Positions 16,903-27,714 of a stretch of 41,018 bases of DNA are shown here, in pieces. Position numbers and translations under genes: made by a program. Under the pieces are notes generated by a model. That model saw nothing but the letters and a program-made list of their open reading frames with translations. It had not been told where the DNA came from and made no database searches. The stretch spans positions 1 to 41,018 of the forward strand of contig NZ_BSPW01000041.1 of the NCBI RefSeq assembly GCF_030161235.1, in the 5' to 3' direction. The DNA is from Vibrio zhanjiangensis (GTDB lineage Bacteria; Pseudomonadota; Gammaproteobacteria; Enterobacterales; Vibrionaceae). Numbering within the stretch: position 1 is the stretch's first letter; every line of letters begins with the position of its first letter.

Positions 16903-17703
16903 TTAGACGGGAAAATGCGTTACGCAAAGATCTTCACTCAGCCCGATAGAAAATTTTTGCGTTTGTCCATCAAGAATGACTTCTAGAGAATACAGGTTAT
17001 TCGACTGCGGATGATTAGCGTCAAAGTATATTGGCGCTTCAACCTGAAAAAGAGCACTCACATGGTTATTACGAACATCGATGGGCAATTGATAGCTCAT
17101 GCCGTTGAATTTCACCATAGCGGATAACAATCCCGGAGCATAAGTTGTATAGTGTAAGTCAACCATAAATTCACAGCCTCCTCCGTGATGCCATATCTGC
17201 TCTGTGACCACATGTTCAAGACGAACATGGCGAATAAACTGCAAATAGGGTGCTTTCCAAATGCCAACTCTTGGATCACACTTCAAATAAACCGGCTCAC
17301 CAAGCTGGCAAATATCAAGTTTATCTTCTTCAAGTAGCAGGTCATCATCCTCTTCAATGAGCAGAATCTCAAATCGGTTGCGACCAAGTTGCATGTGCGG
17401 GCGAATATCTTTTTTGTATTCAGTTTGCGAGCCATCACAATCAAATAAGGCAACCCCATTAAGCCGAACTTCCGCATGAGCATTGATACCGCCAAGTACC
17501 AAGTCAACCGATGGATAAGCCATCATCGCCTCATCAACGTCTATATCGTGCATGAGGTGCCATTCCTGAGCCGCTATGTCATCTTCAGACAGCGAGCTTG
17601 GCAGCTTATCACTCAGAGGAGCCGGAAAAAGGATGTCATCTTGCGGAATAGAAATATCCGTCAGTGGCGAAAGCTGCCAAAGACCAGCAAGTGATAACTG
17701 CAT
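16903..17703 (-). CDS. stand-alone GH2-like carbohydrate-binding (jelly-roll) protein
   Basis: This 266-residue protein has no signal peptide. It resembles the N-terminal sugar-binding domain of GH2 enzymes such as beta-mannosidase. It starts LAGLWQLS, has the strand NAHAEVRLNG (about 74-83), a GRNRFEIL turn, and a VGIWKAP segment equivalent to the GIW motif of that family. The TIM-barrel catalytic domain that should follow is absent; the ORF ends naturally and no remnant is visible nearby. It may be a lectin-like or regulatory protein. It converges tail to tail with the DUF2061 gene, only 6 bp apart, with no terminator between them. Confidence 0.7.
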   Translation of the reverse strand: MQLSLAGLWQLSPLTDISIPQDDILFPAPLSDKLPSSLSEDDIAAQEWHLMHDIDVDEAMMAYPSVDLVLGGINAHAEVRLNGVALFDCDGSQTEYKKDIRPHMQLGRNRFEILLIEEDDDLLLEEDKLDICQLGEPVYLKCDPRVGIWKAPYLQFIRHVRLEHVVTEQIWHHGGGCEFMVDLHYTTYAPGLLSAMVKFNGMSYQLPIDVRNNHVSALFQVEAPIYFDANHPQSNNLYSLEVILDGQTQKFSIGLSEDLCVTHFPV

Positions 17704-17777
17704 AAAACCCTATAGCCCGATCGTAAAAGGAGAATTATAAAGTAATTGAAAGTTGGACAATACTTAAAATCTCGCAA

Positions 17778-17810
17778 ATAAAAAAAGAAAAACCAGCATT
17801 GGTGCTGGTT
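17778..17810 (-). terminator. terminator of rraB
   Basis: On the minus strand an 8-bp perfect stem (17791-17798 with 17803-17810) with a CCAA loop runs into TTTCTTTTTTT. It is 19 bases after the rraB stop codon. Confidence 0.9.
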
Positions 17811-17828
17811 CTCGCCAAAAAATAAAAA

Positions 17829-18239
17829 TTAATCTTCCTCGTCATCTTCAGGATACAGAGCATCTTCACCTTCGTAATAGGTACCCCAGCCATCATAGAT
17901 AATGTCATATTTTTCAGCCAGATGAATGAGCTTTTCCACTTGGGAATCTATCGTTTCAGCATTTAATGCCGATTCCATAGTCGCATCACAACACAGCAGC
18001 TTATTACCATCTTCGTCTTCCGTTTCCTCAGCTTCTAGAACTTCAAAACCCATTTTAAACGCTTCAACCGCGGCTTTTTCTAACGTTTCAAAATTTTCTG
18101 CAAACAGATGATGCTCAATATCATATAGCGCATCTGGATCACTCCCATCTTCCAACAAAGCTTGGATGATATCGCGAGTTTCCTCCTTTTGAATCTCAAT
18201 TAATTCTTCAACTGATAGATATTCGTCTTCATGAGACAT
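17829..18239 (-). CDS. rraB: regulator of ribonuclease E activity B
   Basis: RraB binds the C-terminal half of RNase E and inhibits RNA decay by remodelling the degradosome. The protein has 136 residues and is very acidic, ending in EDDEED. The family segment with [20 protein letters not shown] is evident (about 33-53), as is [12 protein letters not shown] near the C-terminus. Being acidic and soluble fits an inhibitor that docks on a basic RNase E region. It has its own terminator and is divergent from arcA across a 564-bp spacer. Confidence 0.95.
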   Translation of the reverse strand: MSHEDEYLSVEELIEIQKEETRDIIQALLEDGSDPDALYDIEHHLFAENFETLEKAAVEAFKMGFEVLEAEETEDEDGNKLLCCDATMESALNAETIDSQVEKLIHLAEKYDIIYDGWGTYYEGEDALYPEDDEED

Positions 18240-18488
18240 AAGTCGGCTCCAGATAGTAACAGTATTGTTGGAAAGTTAATGGCAAGGAATATCGCATGGT
18301 TCTCGTCAAATTACTACCCACAATCATGGTGTCAAAGCAACTTGATTCGCCCGCTCAAGCGAGATTGGAACATAACCACCTCACAACCAGCAAAATTTAA
18401 CATTTTTTTATCATCAACTATATTCAGAATTATCTACCGTTGCTTACTTGCCCTTATAAACCACTTAAATGCGTTTTTATATTTTAGT

Positions 18489-18529
18489 TGTGCATATATT
18501 CATTGAACCAACAAATGAATATAAATATA
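18489..18529. promoter_or_regulatory. candidate ArgR-binding region upstream of arcA
   Basis: TGAATATAAATATA (18516-18529) matches 12 of 14 ARG-box core positions, and TGTGCATATATTCA (18489-18502) matches 11. The spacing is not canonical and the DNA is AT-rich, which raises the chance of random matches. ArgR activates arginine-deiminase genes in several bacteria. Confidence 0.35.
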
Positions 18530-18557
18530 GTTTGATGTAAATTATTGCTTCAAGCTT

Positions 18558-18569
18558 GCATAGCTATGC
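18558..18569. promoter_or_regulatory. perfect palindrome GCATAGCTATGC
   Basis: This 12-bp perfect palindrome lies 235 bp upstream of arcA. Ten of its bases (ATAGCTATGC) recur at 11199-11208 upstream of argR. TGCAT is a known variant ARG half-site in E. coli, so this may be an ArgR site. Confidence 0.3.
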
Positions 18570-18803
18570 TTAAATCATTTTTAATCTGTCAGCAATCACA
18601 ATAAATAGCAACGAATATTGACGCATTGTTATCCCTGCTGTTTAAGCCATCATTATAGGTTTGAATGGTTAAAATACAGACCAAAATCAGCACATAAAAC
18701 CAGAAAAAATCCTTAATATAGGTTTTATCTCCAACAATCGCACTTGCATCTTGATAACAAGCTTGTCATAAATAGATAATGGAAATTATTGTAAGGATGC
18801 AGA

Positions 18804-20024
18804 ATGAGTAAGTTATATGTAGGTTCAGAAGTCGGCCAATTGAGACGAGTTCTGTTAGCGCGTCCAGAACGAGCGCTGACCCACTTAACACCTTCAAACT
18901 GCCACGAACTACTGTTTGACGATGTTCTTGCCGTAGAAGCGGCAGGAGAAGAGCATGATCAATTTGCACAGACACTAATAAATCAGGGTGTTGAGGTTCT
19001 ACTTCTTCATGACTTATTGGTAGAAACACTGTCAGTAAAAGAAGCCAAAGAATGGTTATTAGATACCCAAATATCTGATTTTCGTTATGGTCCCACTTTT
19101 GCTAGGGATTTGCGCCATTATTTATCCGATATGGATAATGAACATTTAGCCACTGTCCTTTTAGGCGGCTTGGCATATTCGGAGTTACCTATTCATTCCG
19201 CTTCAATGCTACCTAAAATGCATCGCCCATTGGACTTTGTGATAGAACCTCTACCTAATCACCTGTTTACTCGCGACACCTCTTGCTGGGTGTATGGCGG
19301 TGTATCTCTAAACCCAATGATGAAGCCAGCAAGGCAGCGAGAAACGAATCATTTGAGAGCCATCTACCGTTGGCATCCTGTGTTTGCTGGGCAAGATTTC
19401 ATTAAGTACTTTGGAGATGAAGACTTACATTACGACAATGCGAATATTGAAGGCGGAGATGTACTTGTCATCGGTAAAGGCGCTGTACTGGTTGGGATGT
19501 CGGAACGTACTACAGCACAAGGAATTGAAAACCTAGCGGCAAATCTATTCCGTCATGGCCAAGCAAAACAAGTGATAGCCATTGATCTGCCTAAACATCG
19601 CTCTTGCATGCACCTCGATACAGTGATGACACACATGGATATTGATACTTTTTCTGTCTATCCAGAAATTATGCGTAAAGATCTTGATACTTGGAGGCTC
19701 ACACCAAAAGGCACCAATGAAATGACGGTTGAACAAGTGCCAAGTTATACCCACGCTATTGAGAAAGCATTAGGGGTTGATTATCTCAAGATCATCACAA
19801 CGGGCGGTGATAACTATGAAGCAGAACGAGAGCAATGGAATGATGCTAACAACGTGTTGACGGTCAAACCTGGTGTTGTAATTGGCTATGAACGCAACGT
19901 TTATACCAATGAGAAATACGATAAAGCAGGTATTACAGTACTAACCATTCCTGGCAATGAGTTAGGTCGTGGTCGTGGCGGGGCTCGTTGTATGAGCTGC
20001 CCAATAGAACGAGATAGTATTTAG
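18804..20024 (+). CDS. arcA: arginine deiminase
   Basis: ArcA converts arginine to citrulline and ammonia, the first step of the arginine deiminase pathway. It has 406 residues. The [11 protein letters not shown] segment (about 150-160) and [10 protein letters not shown] (about 271-280) hold substrate and catalytic residues. The nucleophilic cysteine is C396 in GGARCMSCP near the C-terminus. A GGATGCAG-type ribosome site precedes the ATG. The gene is monocistronic and ends in a strong terminator. No arcB, arcC or arcD lies beside it. The argF at 6477 may supply the ornithine carbamoyltransferase step. Confidence 0.96.
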   Translation: MSKLYVGSEVGQLRRVLLARPERALTHLTPSNCHELLFDDVLAVEAAGEEHDQFAQTLINQGVEVLLLHDLLVETLSVKEAKEWLLDTQISDFRYGPTFARDLRHYLSDMDNEHLATVLLGGLAYSELPIHSASMLPKMHRPLDFVIEPLPNHLFTRDTSCWVYGGVSLNPMMKPARQRETNHLRAIYRWHPVFAGQDFIKYFGDEDLHYDNANIEGGDVLVIGKGAVLVGMSERTTAQGIENLAANLFRHGQAKQVIAIDLPKHRSCMHLDTVMTHMDIDTFSVYPEIMRKDLDTWRLTPKGTNEMTVEQVPSYTHAIEKALGVDYLKIITTGGDNYEAEREQWNDANNVLTVKPGVVIGYERNVYTNEKYDKAGITVLTIPGNELGRGRGGARCMSCPIERDSI

Positions 20025-20034
20025 GCATAGCGAT

Positions 20035-20070
20035 AAAAAAGAGGGAAAGTGGTGCTTTCCCTCTTTTTTT
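20035..20070. terminator. strong bidirectional terminator between arcA and plsC
   Basis: A perfect 15-bp stem (20035-20049 with 20055-20069) is flanked by A and T tracts, so it works for both convergent genes. Confidence 0.95.
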
Positions 20071-20094
20071 CGATGTCCTACTTTCAATTCCGTA

Positions 20095-20835
20095 TCAAGC
20101 TTTTACACCCGCTTGCAGGTTCAACATTTCTACTTCTTTGTCTAACGACTTTAACTTTTCTTCCATTTGCTGATGACACAAATTGGCAAAGTCTCGAATA
20201 TTGCCTTTATCAAAACCCTCTGAACTCACAGGAGGCAACATTTCCACAATAACATGACCGTTATTCCAACGATTAAGCTTAAGACCGTATGTTGAGCTAC
20301 AGACAATGGGAACAACCGCAACTTTAGCACCGACAGCGGCATGAAATGCGCCCGTTTTAAATGGCAACAAACCCCGTCCACGGGAACGAGTCCCCTCAGG
20401 AAACATCCATACTGAGACTTCACTGGCTTTCATATTGTCAACAACTTGATCAATTGTACTTTTCGCCTTTGAGCGATTGGCTCGATCAATCAGTATGTTG
20501 CCTGTTAGCCAATACAATTGACCAAATAATGGCATCCAAGCGAGACTCTTCTTTCCTACGGTAACGACTTTCGGCGTCACAGCCGAAGAAACGGTGAAAA
20601 GATCCCAGTTATTTTGGTGATTAGCAATATAAACATGCTGCCCACGTTGGTAGGCATCATTAGGAATACGTAACTCCAATGTGATTCCAAATACACGAGA
20701 CATCTTGCTAAACAGCCGACCAAAAGTAAAAACATGTTTGGGGTTTCGTGGACTAAGCAAACAATAACCACACCCAAATACAAACATAACAATGGCAAAA
20801 ATCGCGATGGCCAATACACGGAATAGTGCAATCAT
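20095..20835 (-). CDS. plsC: 1-acyl-sn-glycerol-3-phosphate acyltransferase
   Basis: PlsC acylates lysophosphatidic acid to phosphatidic acid at the inner membrane. It has 246 residues. An N-terminal membrane helix (about 3-27) precedes the catalytic HX4D motif NHQNNWD (H73-D78). FPEGTRSRGRG is the acceptor-binding block. GGAG lies upstream of the ATG. The gene is downstream of murA but separated from it by a strong terminator, so it probably has its own promoter in the 112-bp spacer. Confidence 0.95.
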   Translation of the reverse strand: MIALFRVLAIAIFAIVMFVFGCGYCLLSPRNPKHVFTFGRLFSKMSRVFGITLELRIPNDAYQRGQHVYIANHQNNWDLFTVSSAVTPKVVTVGKKSLAWMPLFGQLYWLTGNILIDRANRSKAKSTIDQVVDNMKASEVSVWMFPEGTRSRGRGLLPFKTGAFHAAVGAKVAVVPIVCSSTYGLKLNRWNNGHVIVEMLPPVSSEGFDKGNIRDFANLCHQQMEEKLKSLDKEVEMLNLQAGVKA

Positions 20836-20902
20836 TAGTTGTTCTCCAACAACAAAGTAGTCAGTAATATTTGTCCGAGACTCTAACGGATTTGGCCCTC
20901 AT

Positions 20903-20930
20903 AAAAAAGCCGAAACTCCTGTTTCGGCTT
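20903..20930 (-). terminator. terminator of the mla-ibaG-murA unit
   Basis: On the minus strand a 10-bp perfect stem (20907-20916 with 20921-20930) has a 4-base loop, followed by T residues. It is 17 bases after the murA stop codon. Confidence 0.92.
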
Positions 20931-20947
20931 GACCATGCGAGCTGCAA

Positions 20948-22222
<1,275 letters not shown>

Positions 22223-22480
22223 TTATAGTGACATCAGTTTCTTATCTCGAGCCCACTCATCAGGAGAGTATGCTTTGATGGATAAGGCATGGATATCATT
22301 TCTTTGAATATACTCCATTAATGGAGCGTAAATTAGCTGTTGCTTTTTCACTCGACTCATACCATTAAAGCAGGCATCCACAGCGACAACTTCATAATGG
22401 CTGCCTTCACCTTTCACATGAAGCTCTTCTAAGTTAAGTGCTTGCTCTAAAATTTGCTGTACTTTGGCACTATCCACCAC
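22223..22480 (-). CDS. ibaG: BolA-family protein IbaG
   Basis: This is an 85-residue BolA-like protein. Members bind monothiol glutaredoxins and Fe-S clusters, and IbaG is linked to acid resistance and envelope homeostasis. The family pattern is clear: a histidine in the loop ([10 protein letters not shown]) and the helix-turn segment [14 protein letters not shown]. It lies between mlaB and murA, the same order as in E. coli. Confidence 0.95.
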   Translation of the reverse strand: MVDSAKVQQILEQALNLEELHVKGEGSHYEVVAVDACFNGMSRVKKQQLIYAPLMEYIQRNDIHALSIKAYSPDEWARDKKLMSL

Positions 22481-22490
22481 TTACCCCTGT

Positions 22491-22799
22491 TTAATTCTTG
22501 ATATGCCCGTCAATACACTCTTCAACATTGCTCAACTGGAACAAAGTTAGCAGTTGTTTTGGCACGAAACTGAGCATTATATGACAGTTTTTAATTTTTG
22601 CATGTTCTATTAGATGAATTAGCATCACCATACCAGCTGAATCCACTCGTTCTACTGGCTCCAAGCTGATCTCAATCATCGAATGGTCGGGTTGCCACAG
22701 GGACAAACACTTCCATAGTTCAGGTACTGACTCTCTATCTAGCACTCCTGATAACTGATATTTTTCATCAGATATCCTTAACCATTGACCCGAATTCAT
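22491..22799 (-). CDS. mlaB: MlaB, STAS-domain subunit of the phospholipid ABC transporter
   Basis: MlaB is a cytoplasmic STAS protein that stabilises the MlaFE complex. It has 102 residues. The conserved VDSAGMVMLIHL segment (about 52-63) carries the STAS serine/threonine loop. Its start overlaps the end of mlaC by 4 bases, suggesting translational coupling. Confidence 0.93.
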   Translation of the reverse strand: MNSGQWLRISDEKYQLSGVLDRESVPELWKCLSLWQPDHSMIEISLEPVERVDSAGMVMLIHLIEHAKIKNCHIMLSFVPKQLLTLFQLSNVEECIDGHIKN

Positions 22800-23437
22800 T
22801 TTTCTTTACTCTCAAAACGAATCGGTCGAGACGCCAACTCTTCCAGATCTTTGGCAACTGCCAAAATCCCTTCTTGGCGTAACTGACTGCTCCATTCTGA
22901 CTGCTTGCTAGACAACAGGCTGATTCCTTCAGCAATCATATCAAAAGCTAACCACTCTCCCGTTTTCTTGTCTTTTCGCAGCTTAAATTCAAGCTTAATA
23001 TTGGGTCTTGGTGTATCAATAATGTCAACTTTCACACCGGCAATGGTTTTACTGTCATCTATCTTCGGTTCTGGGCCAAATTCAATCTTTTGATTCGTGT
23101 ATTGAGTCAATACTTGTGCATATGAGCTGACCAAGTAAGCGCGAAAAGCAGCAATAAAATGACTCACATCTTCACGCTTAGCCCCTTTTAAATTTGGCCC
23201 CAACAATTTTAGTGCCGCATACTTTTCGTTGACGTAAGGCATCAGCTCTTGTTCAACAATCACTTTTAAATGATCAGGATTCTTGTGCACCGCATCTTGC
23301 TCGGATTTCAAACGATCGAATGCTTGCTGAGCAACTTGCTTCATCATTTGATAAGGTTGGGTTTTGTCAATTTCCGCGGCACCAGCTGTCAGCGTTACAG
23401 CAAACATTGTTAAACTCAGTAGTAACTGCTTAAACAT
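22796..23437 (-). CDS. mlaC: MlaC, periplasmic phospholipid carrier
   Basis: MlaC carries phospholipid between the outer-membrane MlaA complex and the inner-membrane MlaFEDB. It has 213 residues with a signal peptide (MFKQLLLSLTMFAVTLTAGAA). The family core follows, with many charged helices and the VKVDIID strand. It starts 2 bases after mlaD ends. Confidence 0.95.
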   Translation of the reverse strand: MFKQLLLSLTMFAVTLTAGAAEIDKTQPYQMMKQVAQQAFDRLKSEQDAVHKNPDHLKVIVEQELMPYVNEKYAALKLLGPNLKGAKREDVSHFIAAFRAYLVSSYAQVLTQYTNQKIEFGPEPKIDDSKTIAGVKVDIIDTPRPNIKLEFKLRKDKKTGEWLAFDMIAEGISLLSSKQSEWSSQLRQEGILAVAKDLEELASRPIRFESKEK

Positions 23438-23439
23438 GG

Positions 23440-23931
23440 TTATTCCTCTTCCTGATTTTTCGAGTCACCACCGACGCTATATAATACTTGACCAATTAGG
23501 TCTTCCAACACTAGCGCTGATTTCGTATCTTCGATGTAATTACCATCCACTAACATTTGCTCATCATCAAAAACAAATCCTGGCGTTAAACCTATGTATT
23601 GCTCACCAATCAAACCTGATGTGAGTATTTTGACACTCGATGTTTCAGGAAATTGGTCATAATCTGCGTTAATTGACATAGTCACAACAGGAAGAAGATT
23701 CTCTTTGTTGAGCCCTATGTCTGCCACTCGCCCAATAACCACACCACCCACTTTCACAGGTGAACGGACTTTTAAACTACCTATGTTATCGAACTCAGCT
23801 TTCAGCGTATAAGTATTATTCGCGCCGAGCCCTTTTACGTCAGCGACTTGAAAAATCATCACCAACACTGCGCAAATTCCAGCAATCACAAAAGTGCCGA
23901 CCCATAACTCAATTTTTCTTGTTTGTTGCAT
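23440..23931 (-). CDS. mlaD: MlaD, MCE-domain lipid-binding subunit
   Basis: MlaD is membrane-anchored by one N-terminal helix (about 9-27). A single MCE domain follows, with the family strands VRSPVKVGGVVIGRV and LTSGLIGEQYIGL. Six copies form a ring with a lipid channel on MlaE. It has 163 residues and starts 2 bases after mlaE. Confidence 0.95.
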   Translation of the reverse strand: MQQTRKIELWVGTFVIAGICAVLVMIFQVADVKGLGANNTYTLKAEFDNIGSLKVRSPVKVGGVVIGRVADIGLNKENLLPVVTMSINADYDQFPETSSVKILTSGLIGEQYIGLTPGFVFDDEQMLVDGNYIEDTKSALVLEDLIGQVLYSVGGDSKNQEEE

Positions 23932-23933
23932 AG

Positions 23934-24725
23934 TTAATTCCCAAACATCAGTGCAGTCAGTACAAAGTCTAAACCAAGTACTGCCAATGAAGAGTGTACG
24001 ACGGTACGAGTCGTTGCTCGACTGATACCTTCCGAAGTCGGAATCGCATCATACCCATTGAATAATGCTACCCAAGTTACCGTGATAGCGAATACCAAAC
24101 TTTTAATAAGGCTATTACCAATATCTTGGCCAAGCTCAACCGAAGCCTGCATAGCCGACCAGAAACTGCCGTGATCAATGCCTTTCCAATCAACCCCAAC
24201 CAGCTGGCCACCCCAGATCCCAACAGCCATAAAAATCATCGCCAGCATAGGCATTGATATCACTCCGGCCCAAAAACGGGGGGCGATGACGCGCTTTAAT
24301 GGGTCAACCGCCATCATTTCCATACTTGATAACTGCTCTGTTGCTTTCATCAAGCCGATTTCAGCCGTCAGAGCGGACCCTGCTCTACCGGCGAACAATA
24401 GTGCAGTCACAACCGGTCCCAACTCTCGCAGCAATGATAAAGCAACCATTTGCCCCAGTGCACCTTCTGCACCAAAATCGACCAAAATGACGTAACCTTG
24501 AAGACTCAGTACCATGCCTATAAATAAACCCGACAAAACAATGATGATCAGAGACTGAACACCAACGCTATATAATTGCTTGACTAATAGAGGAAGGTTT
24601 TTTATCGGTTGAGGGCGAGATATTAGAGCACCAAATACCATCAAACTTGCACGACCAAAAGACTCACACACATCTAATGTTCTGCGGCCTGTCGCGGCAA
24701 TAAAATTTGCCAAGTCAGATACCAT
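23934..24725 (-). CDS. mlaE: MlaE, permease of the phospholipid ABC transporter
   Basis: MlaE is the inner-membrane permease of the lipid trafficking complex. The ATG at 24725 is preferred over the TTG at 24728 because AAGGAG lies 7 bases upstream of it. It has 263 residues with about five membrane helices. The conserved [20 protein letters not shown] segment is the coupling region. It overlaps the 3' end of mlaF. Confidence 0.95.
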   Translation of the reverse strand: MVSDLANFIAATGRRTLDVCESFGRASLMVFGALISRPQPIKNLPLLVKQLYSVGVQSLIIIVLSGLFIGMVLSLQGYVILVDFGAEGALGQMVALSLLRELGPVVTALLFAGRAGSALTAEIGLMKATEQLSSMEMMAVDPLKRVIAPRFWAGVISMPMLAMIFMAVGIWGGQLVGVDWKGIDHGSFWSAMQASVELGQDIGNSLIKSLVFAITVTWVALFNGYDAIPTSEGISRATTRTVVHSSLAVLGLDFVLTALMFGN

Positions 24726-25518
24726 CAAAAAGCTCCTTAGTTAAAGCTTGTGCTGGATAACGAAACGGAACAGGCCCGTCAGCGTTGCCAAGAAGAAATT
24801 GTTGTACTTGTGGATCAGGATTGGCATGCAACTCTTCAGGCGTACCTTTAGCAATAATTTTTCCATTCGCTAAGATGTAAACCCAATCGGCTATACTCAT
24901 CACCTCAGGGACATCATGAGACACCACAACAGACGTCACTCCCAAAGCTTGATTTAGATTGCGTATCAGTTCAACCAATACCCCCATAGTAATTGGGTCT
25001 TGACCAACAAAAGGCTCATCATACATGATAAGTTCAGGATCAAGGGCGATAGCACGCGCTAATGCTGCTCTTCTTGCCATACCACCAGACAGTTCACTTG
25101 GCATCAACTGTGATGCGCCTCTTAAACCAACCGCTTCCAGTTTAAGTAGGACTAATGTACGAATCAGTGTTTCGTCTAAACGCGTATGTTCACGAAGCGG
25201 AAAAGCGACATTGTCAAAGACGTTGAGGTCCGTAAATAACGCTCCAGACTGAAATAACATGCTCATTTTTTTACGCTTTTTGTATAATCGCTTGCGGTTT
25301 AACGTCGGAATATTCTCACCATCAAACCACACTTCACCTTTATCTGGGTAAAGTTGACCACCAATAAGACGCAATAAAGTTGTCTTACCTATACCGGATG
25401 GTCCCATAATTGCGGTGACTTTCCCACGAGGAACATTCAAGCTGATATCATCAAATATCCGCCTTTTCCCTCGAAAAAAAGTTAAGTTTTTAATGGTTAC
25501 AAGATCCGAAGATGACAT
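24715..25518 (-). CDS. mlaF: MlaF, ATPase of the phospholipid ABC transporter
   Basis: MlaF is the ABC ATPase that powers lipid movement. It has 267 residues. Walker A is GPSGIGKT (39-46), the ABC signature is [14 protein letters not shown], and Walker B is LIMYDEPF. The C-terminal extension is the part that contacts the partner MlaF subunit in known complexes. It is the first gene of the mlaFEDCB-ibaG-murA unit and is divergent from yrbG. Confidence 0.96.
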   Translation of the reverse strand: MSSSDLVTIKNLTFFRGKRRIFDDISLNVPRGKVTAIMGPSGIGKTTLLRLIGGQLYPDKGEVWFDGENIPTLNRKRLYKKRKKMSMLFQSGALFTDLNVFDNVAFPLREHTRLDETLIRTLVLLKLEAVGLRGASQLMPSELSGGMARRAALARAIALDPELIMYDEPFVGQDPITMGVLVELIRNLNQALGVTSVVVSHDVPEVMSIADWVYILANGKIIAKGTPEELHANPDPQVQQFLLGNADGPVPFRYPAQALTKELFDGI

Positions 25519-25752
25519 AGCATTCCCTGACTTAGCGCGTTGAATCGGCCATCATAAGCACATTGTGTAAAAATTTGAAGATCTGCCTATTTAATTATGG
25601 CTAACATTTTACTAAATAAAGCTCTTTTCATTTCCAAACATGATAAAGTCGATCAATTTAGTTGGTGAACGATTAATTACTTCCCTTTTTATACCTAAAC
25701 CGTCAAAATTGATCGCTAAATTTGTCCCTTTATCCACTAATTAAGGATCATC

Positions 25753-26724
25753 ATGTTTGAAGCGATTGCGTTTCTAGTTGTTGGATTAGTCTTTTTAGTA
25801 TGGAGCGCTGATAAACTTGTCTTTGGTGCAGCAGCATTAGCTCGAAATATCGGTATTTCTCCCCTTGTGATAGGTATGACTATCTTAGCAATGGGATCTT
25901 CAGCTCCTGAAATGATGGTCTCAGCAACGGCGGCACTAGACGGCAAAACGGATACCGCGGTAGGGAACGTATTGGGTTCAAATATCGCCAATATTGCATT
26001 AATTCTCGGTATTACTGCAATGGTCAAACCCCTATCAATAAGTTCAGCTGTTTTGCGCAGAGAATTTCCCCTTATGATAGGCGTCACTATTCTTGCTGGC
26101 GTTGTACTGTGGGATAGCCGATTAGGTTTCCATGAAGGCGTGTTGCTGTTTGCTCTATTTGCGGTATTTATTTTGGCAATGCTACGCATTAGCAATAAAG
26201 AGAAAAAAAGTGGTCAGACAGACCCACTACTTGAAGAGCAAGAATCAGAAGTTCCTGAAGGGGTCAGTAATTTAAAAGCTTTGATGTGGGTGATACTTGG
26301 GTTAGTTATTTTACCCATATCAGCAGATACCTTAGTCGATAGCGCCGTCTATATTGCCCAATATTTGGGTATGAGCGATCTGGTTATTGGACTCACAATA
26401 ATCGCCGTGGGGACGAGTTTACCGGAGCTTGCCGCGTCACTGGCAGGTGTGATGAAAGGTGAAGATGATATGGCGGTTGGCAATATTATTGGCTCAAATG
26501 TGTTTAACATACTCGCGGTCATGGGCATACCTGGTATTTTGAATCCATCCATTCTCAGTCAGTATGCCATGGGAAGAGATTTCTGGATAATGTTAGGTGT
26601 TTCACTACTATTGGTCGCAATGGCATTAGGTAAATCGCGAAGTATCAATCGTATTGAAGGCGCTGCGCTTCTATTGTGTTTTCTTGCCTATCAAGGCTAT
26701 CTAGTCCTTAACATGACTGCGTAA
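25753..26724 (+). CDS. calcium/sodium antiporter YrbG-like
   Basis: This is an inner-membrane cation/calcium exchanger of 323 residues. Two internally repeated halves each contain the alpha-repeat G-S-[S/N]-x-P-E (GSSAPEM near 49-55, GTSLPEL near 220-226), followed by GSNIANI or GSNVFNI, where ion ligands sit. It has about 10 membrane helices. Its position upstream of kdsD equals that of yrbG in E. coli. It likely forms the start of the long kds-lpt transcript, 24 bases before kdsD. Confidence 0.92.
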   Translation: MFEAIAFLVVGLVFLVWSADKLVFGAAALARNIGISPLVIGMTILAMGSSAPEMMVSATAALDGKTDTAVGNVLGSNIANIALILGITAMVKPLSISSAVLRREFPLMIGVTILAGVVLWDSRLGFHEGVLLFALFAVFILAMLRISNKEKKSGQTDPLLEEQESEVPEGVSNLKALMWVILGLVILPISADTLVDSAVYIAQYLGMSDLVIGLTIIAVGTSLPELAASLAGVMKGEDDMAVGNIIGSNVFNILAVMGIPGILNPSILSQYAMGRDFWIMLGVSLLLVAMALGKSRSINRIEGAALLLCFLAYQGYLVLNMTA

Positions 26725-26748
26725 TTTTTTATTTACTGGGAGTTTGAC

Positions 26749-27714
26749 ATGTTTGATTTTCGCGCCGCTGCTCTTGAAGTGTTGAAAACTGAAATCGAGG
26801 CACTAGAGCAACTCGATCAATATGTTAACCAAGATTTCATTAACGCCTGTGAGCTGATCCTATCCAATCACGGAGGTAAAATCGCTGTCATGGGTATGGG
26901 GAAGTCTGGTCATATCGGTAAAAAAATTGCAGCCACATTAGCGAGCACAGGCACATCCGCATTTTTTGTTCATCCAGGAGAAGCCGCTCATGGCGATCTG
27001 GGCATGATTAAAGCCGGCGACATTTTATTAGCCATTTCAAATTCCGGTGAGTCTTCAGAAATATTGAGCCTATTCCCAGTTCTCAAACGGCTTAATATAA
27101 AAATCATAAGCATGACTGGCAAGCCTTCATCAAATATGGCTAAATTGTCCGATTATCATTTACAAATTTCTGTGCCCAAAGAAGCTTGTCCCCTAGGGCT
27201 GGCACCGACAGCCAGTACAACAGCAACCTTGGCCATGGGAGATGCATTAGCGGTAGCCTTGCTGCAGGCGCGTGGCTTTACAGCTGAGGACTTTGCGTTG
27301 TCTCATCCAGGTGGTGCGCTGGGACGAAAGCTCCTATTAAAACTCTCAGACATTATGCACACCGGAGACAAACTCCCTATCGTCACTCCAGATACACTGA
27401 TTAGAGATGCGCTACTCGTAATCAGTCAAAAAGGACTAGGAATGACAGCTGTCGTCGACGGCAACCAGATGCTTGTAGGCATTTTTACCGATGGCGATCT
27501 GCGTCGCATTCTCGATAAACGTATTGATATACACAGCACTCAAATTGGAGAAGTGATGACAACGCATCCAACCGTAGCTCATCCTAATCTTCTGGCTGCG
27601 GAAGGATTAAATCTCATGCAGGACAAGGCAATCAATGGACTTATTTTATGTGACCACAAAAAGGTTGTTGGAGCCTTGAACATGCATGACTTACTCAAGG
27701 CGGGAGTCATGTAA
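26749..27714 (+). CDS. kdsD: D-arabinose 5-phosphate isomerase
   Basis: KdsD makes arabinose 5-phosphate from ribulose 5-phosphate, the first step to Kdo. It has 321 residues. The N-terminal SIS domain has GMGKSGHIGKKIA (48-60) and SNSGES. Two CBS domains follow (about 205-321). Its stop codon overlaps the start of kdsC by one base. Confidence 0.95.
   Translation: MFDFRAAALEVLKTEIEALEQLDQYVNQDFINACELILSNHGGKIAVMGMGKSGHIGKKIAATLASTGTSAFFVHPGEAAHGDLGMIKAGDILLAISNSGESSEILSLFPVLKRLNIKIISMTGKPSSNMAKLSDYHLQISVPKEACPLGLAPTASTTATLAMGDALAVALLQARGFTAEDFALSHPGGALGRKLLLKLSDIMHTGDKLPIVTPDTLIRDALLVISQKGLGMTAVVDGNQMLVGIFTDGDLRRILDKRIDIHSTQIGEVMTTHPTVAHPNLLAAEGLNLMQDKAINGLILCDHKKVVGALNMHDLLKAGVM

Larger units (their letters stand above)
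18240..18803. other. long rraB/arcA divergent spacer
   Basis: This AT-rich spacer of 564 bp has no credible gene. It has two ARG-box-like sequences: 18489-18502 (11 of 14) and 18516-18529 (12 of 14), 27 bp apart rather than the ideal 21. It also has a perfect 12-bp palindrome at 18558-18569. A half-matching FNR-like TTGAT-N4 sequence lies near 18532. No terminator or RNA gene is evident. Confidence 0.45.

Noticed and set aside
18231..18506. 91-residue ORF in the rraB/arcA spacer
   Set aside because: There is no ribosome site, the amino-acid use is atypical, and it overlaps the rraB start on the other strand.
25737..26195. 152-residue ORF antisense to the calcium/sodium antiporter
   Set aside because: It is a mirror of a strongly coding gene with low-complexity composition; no independent support.
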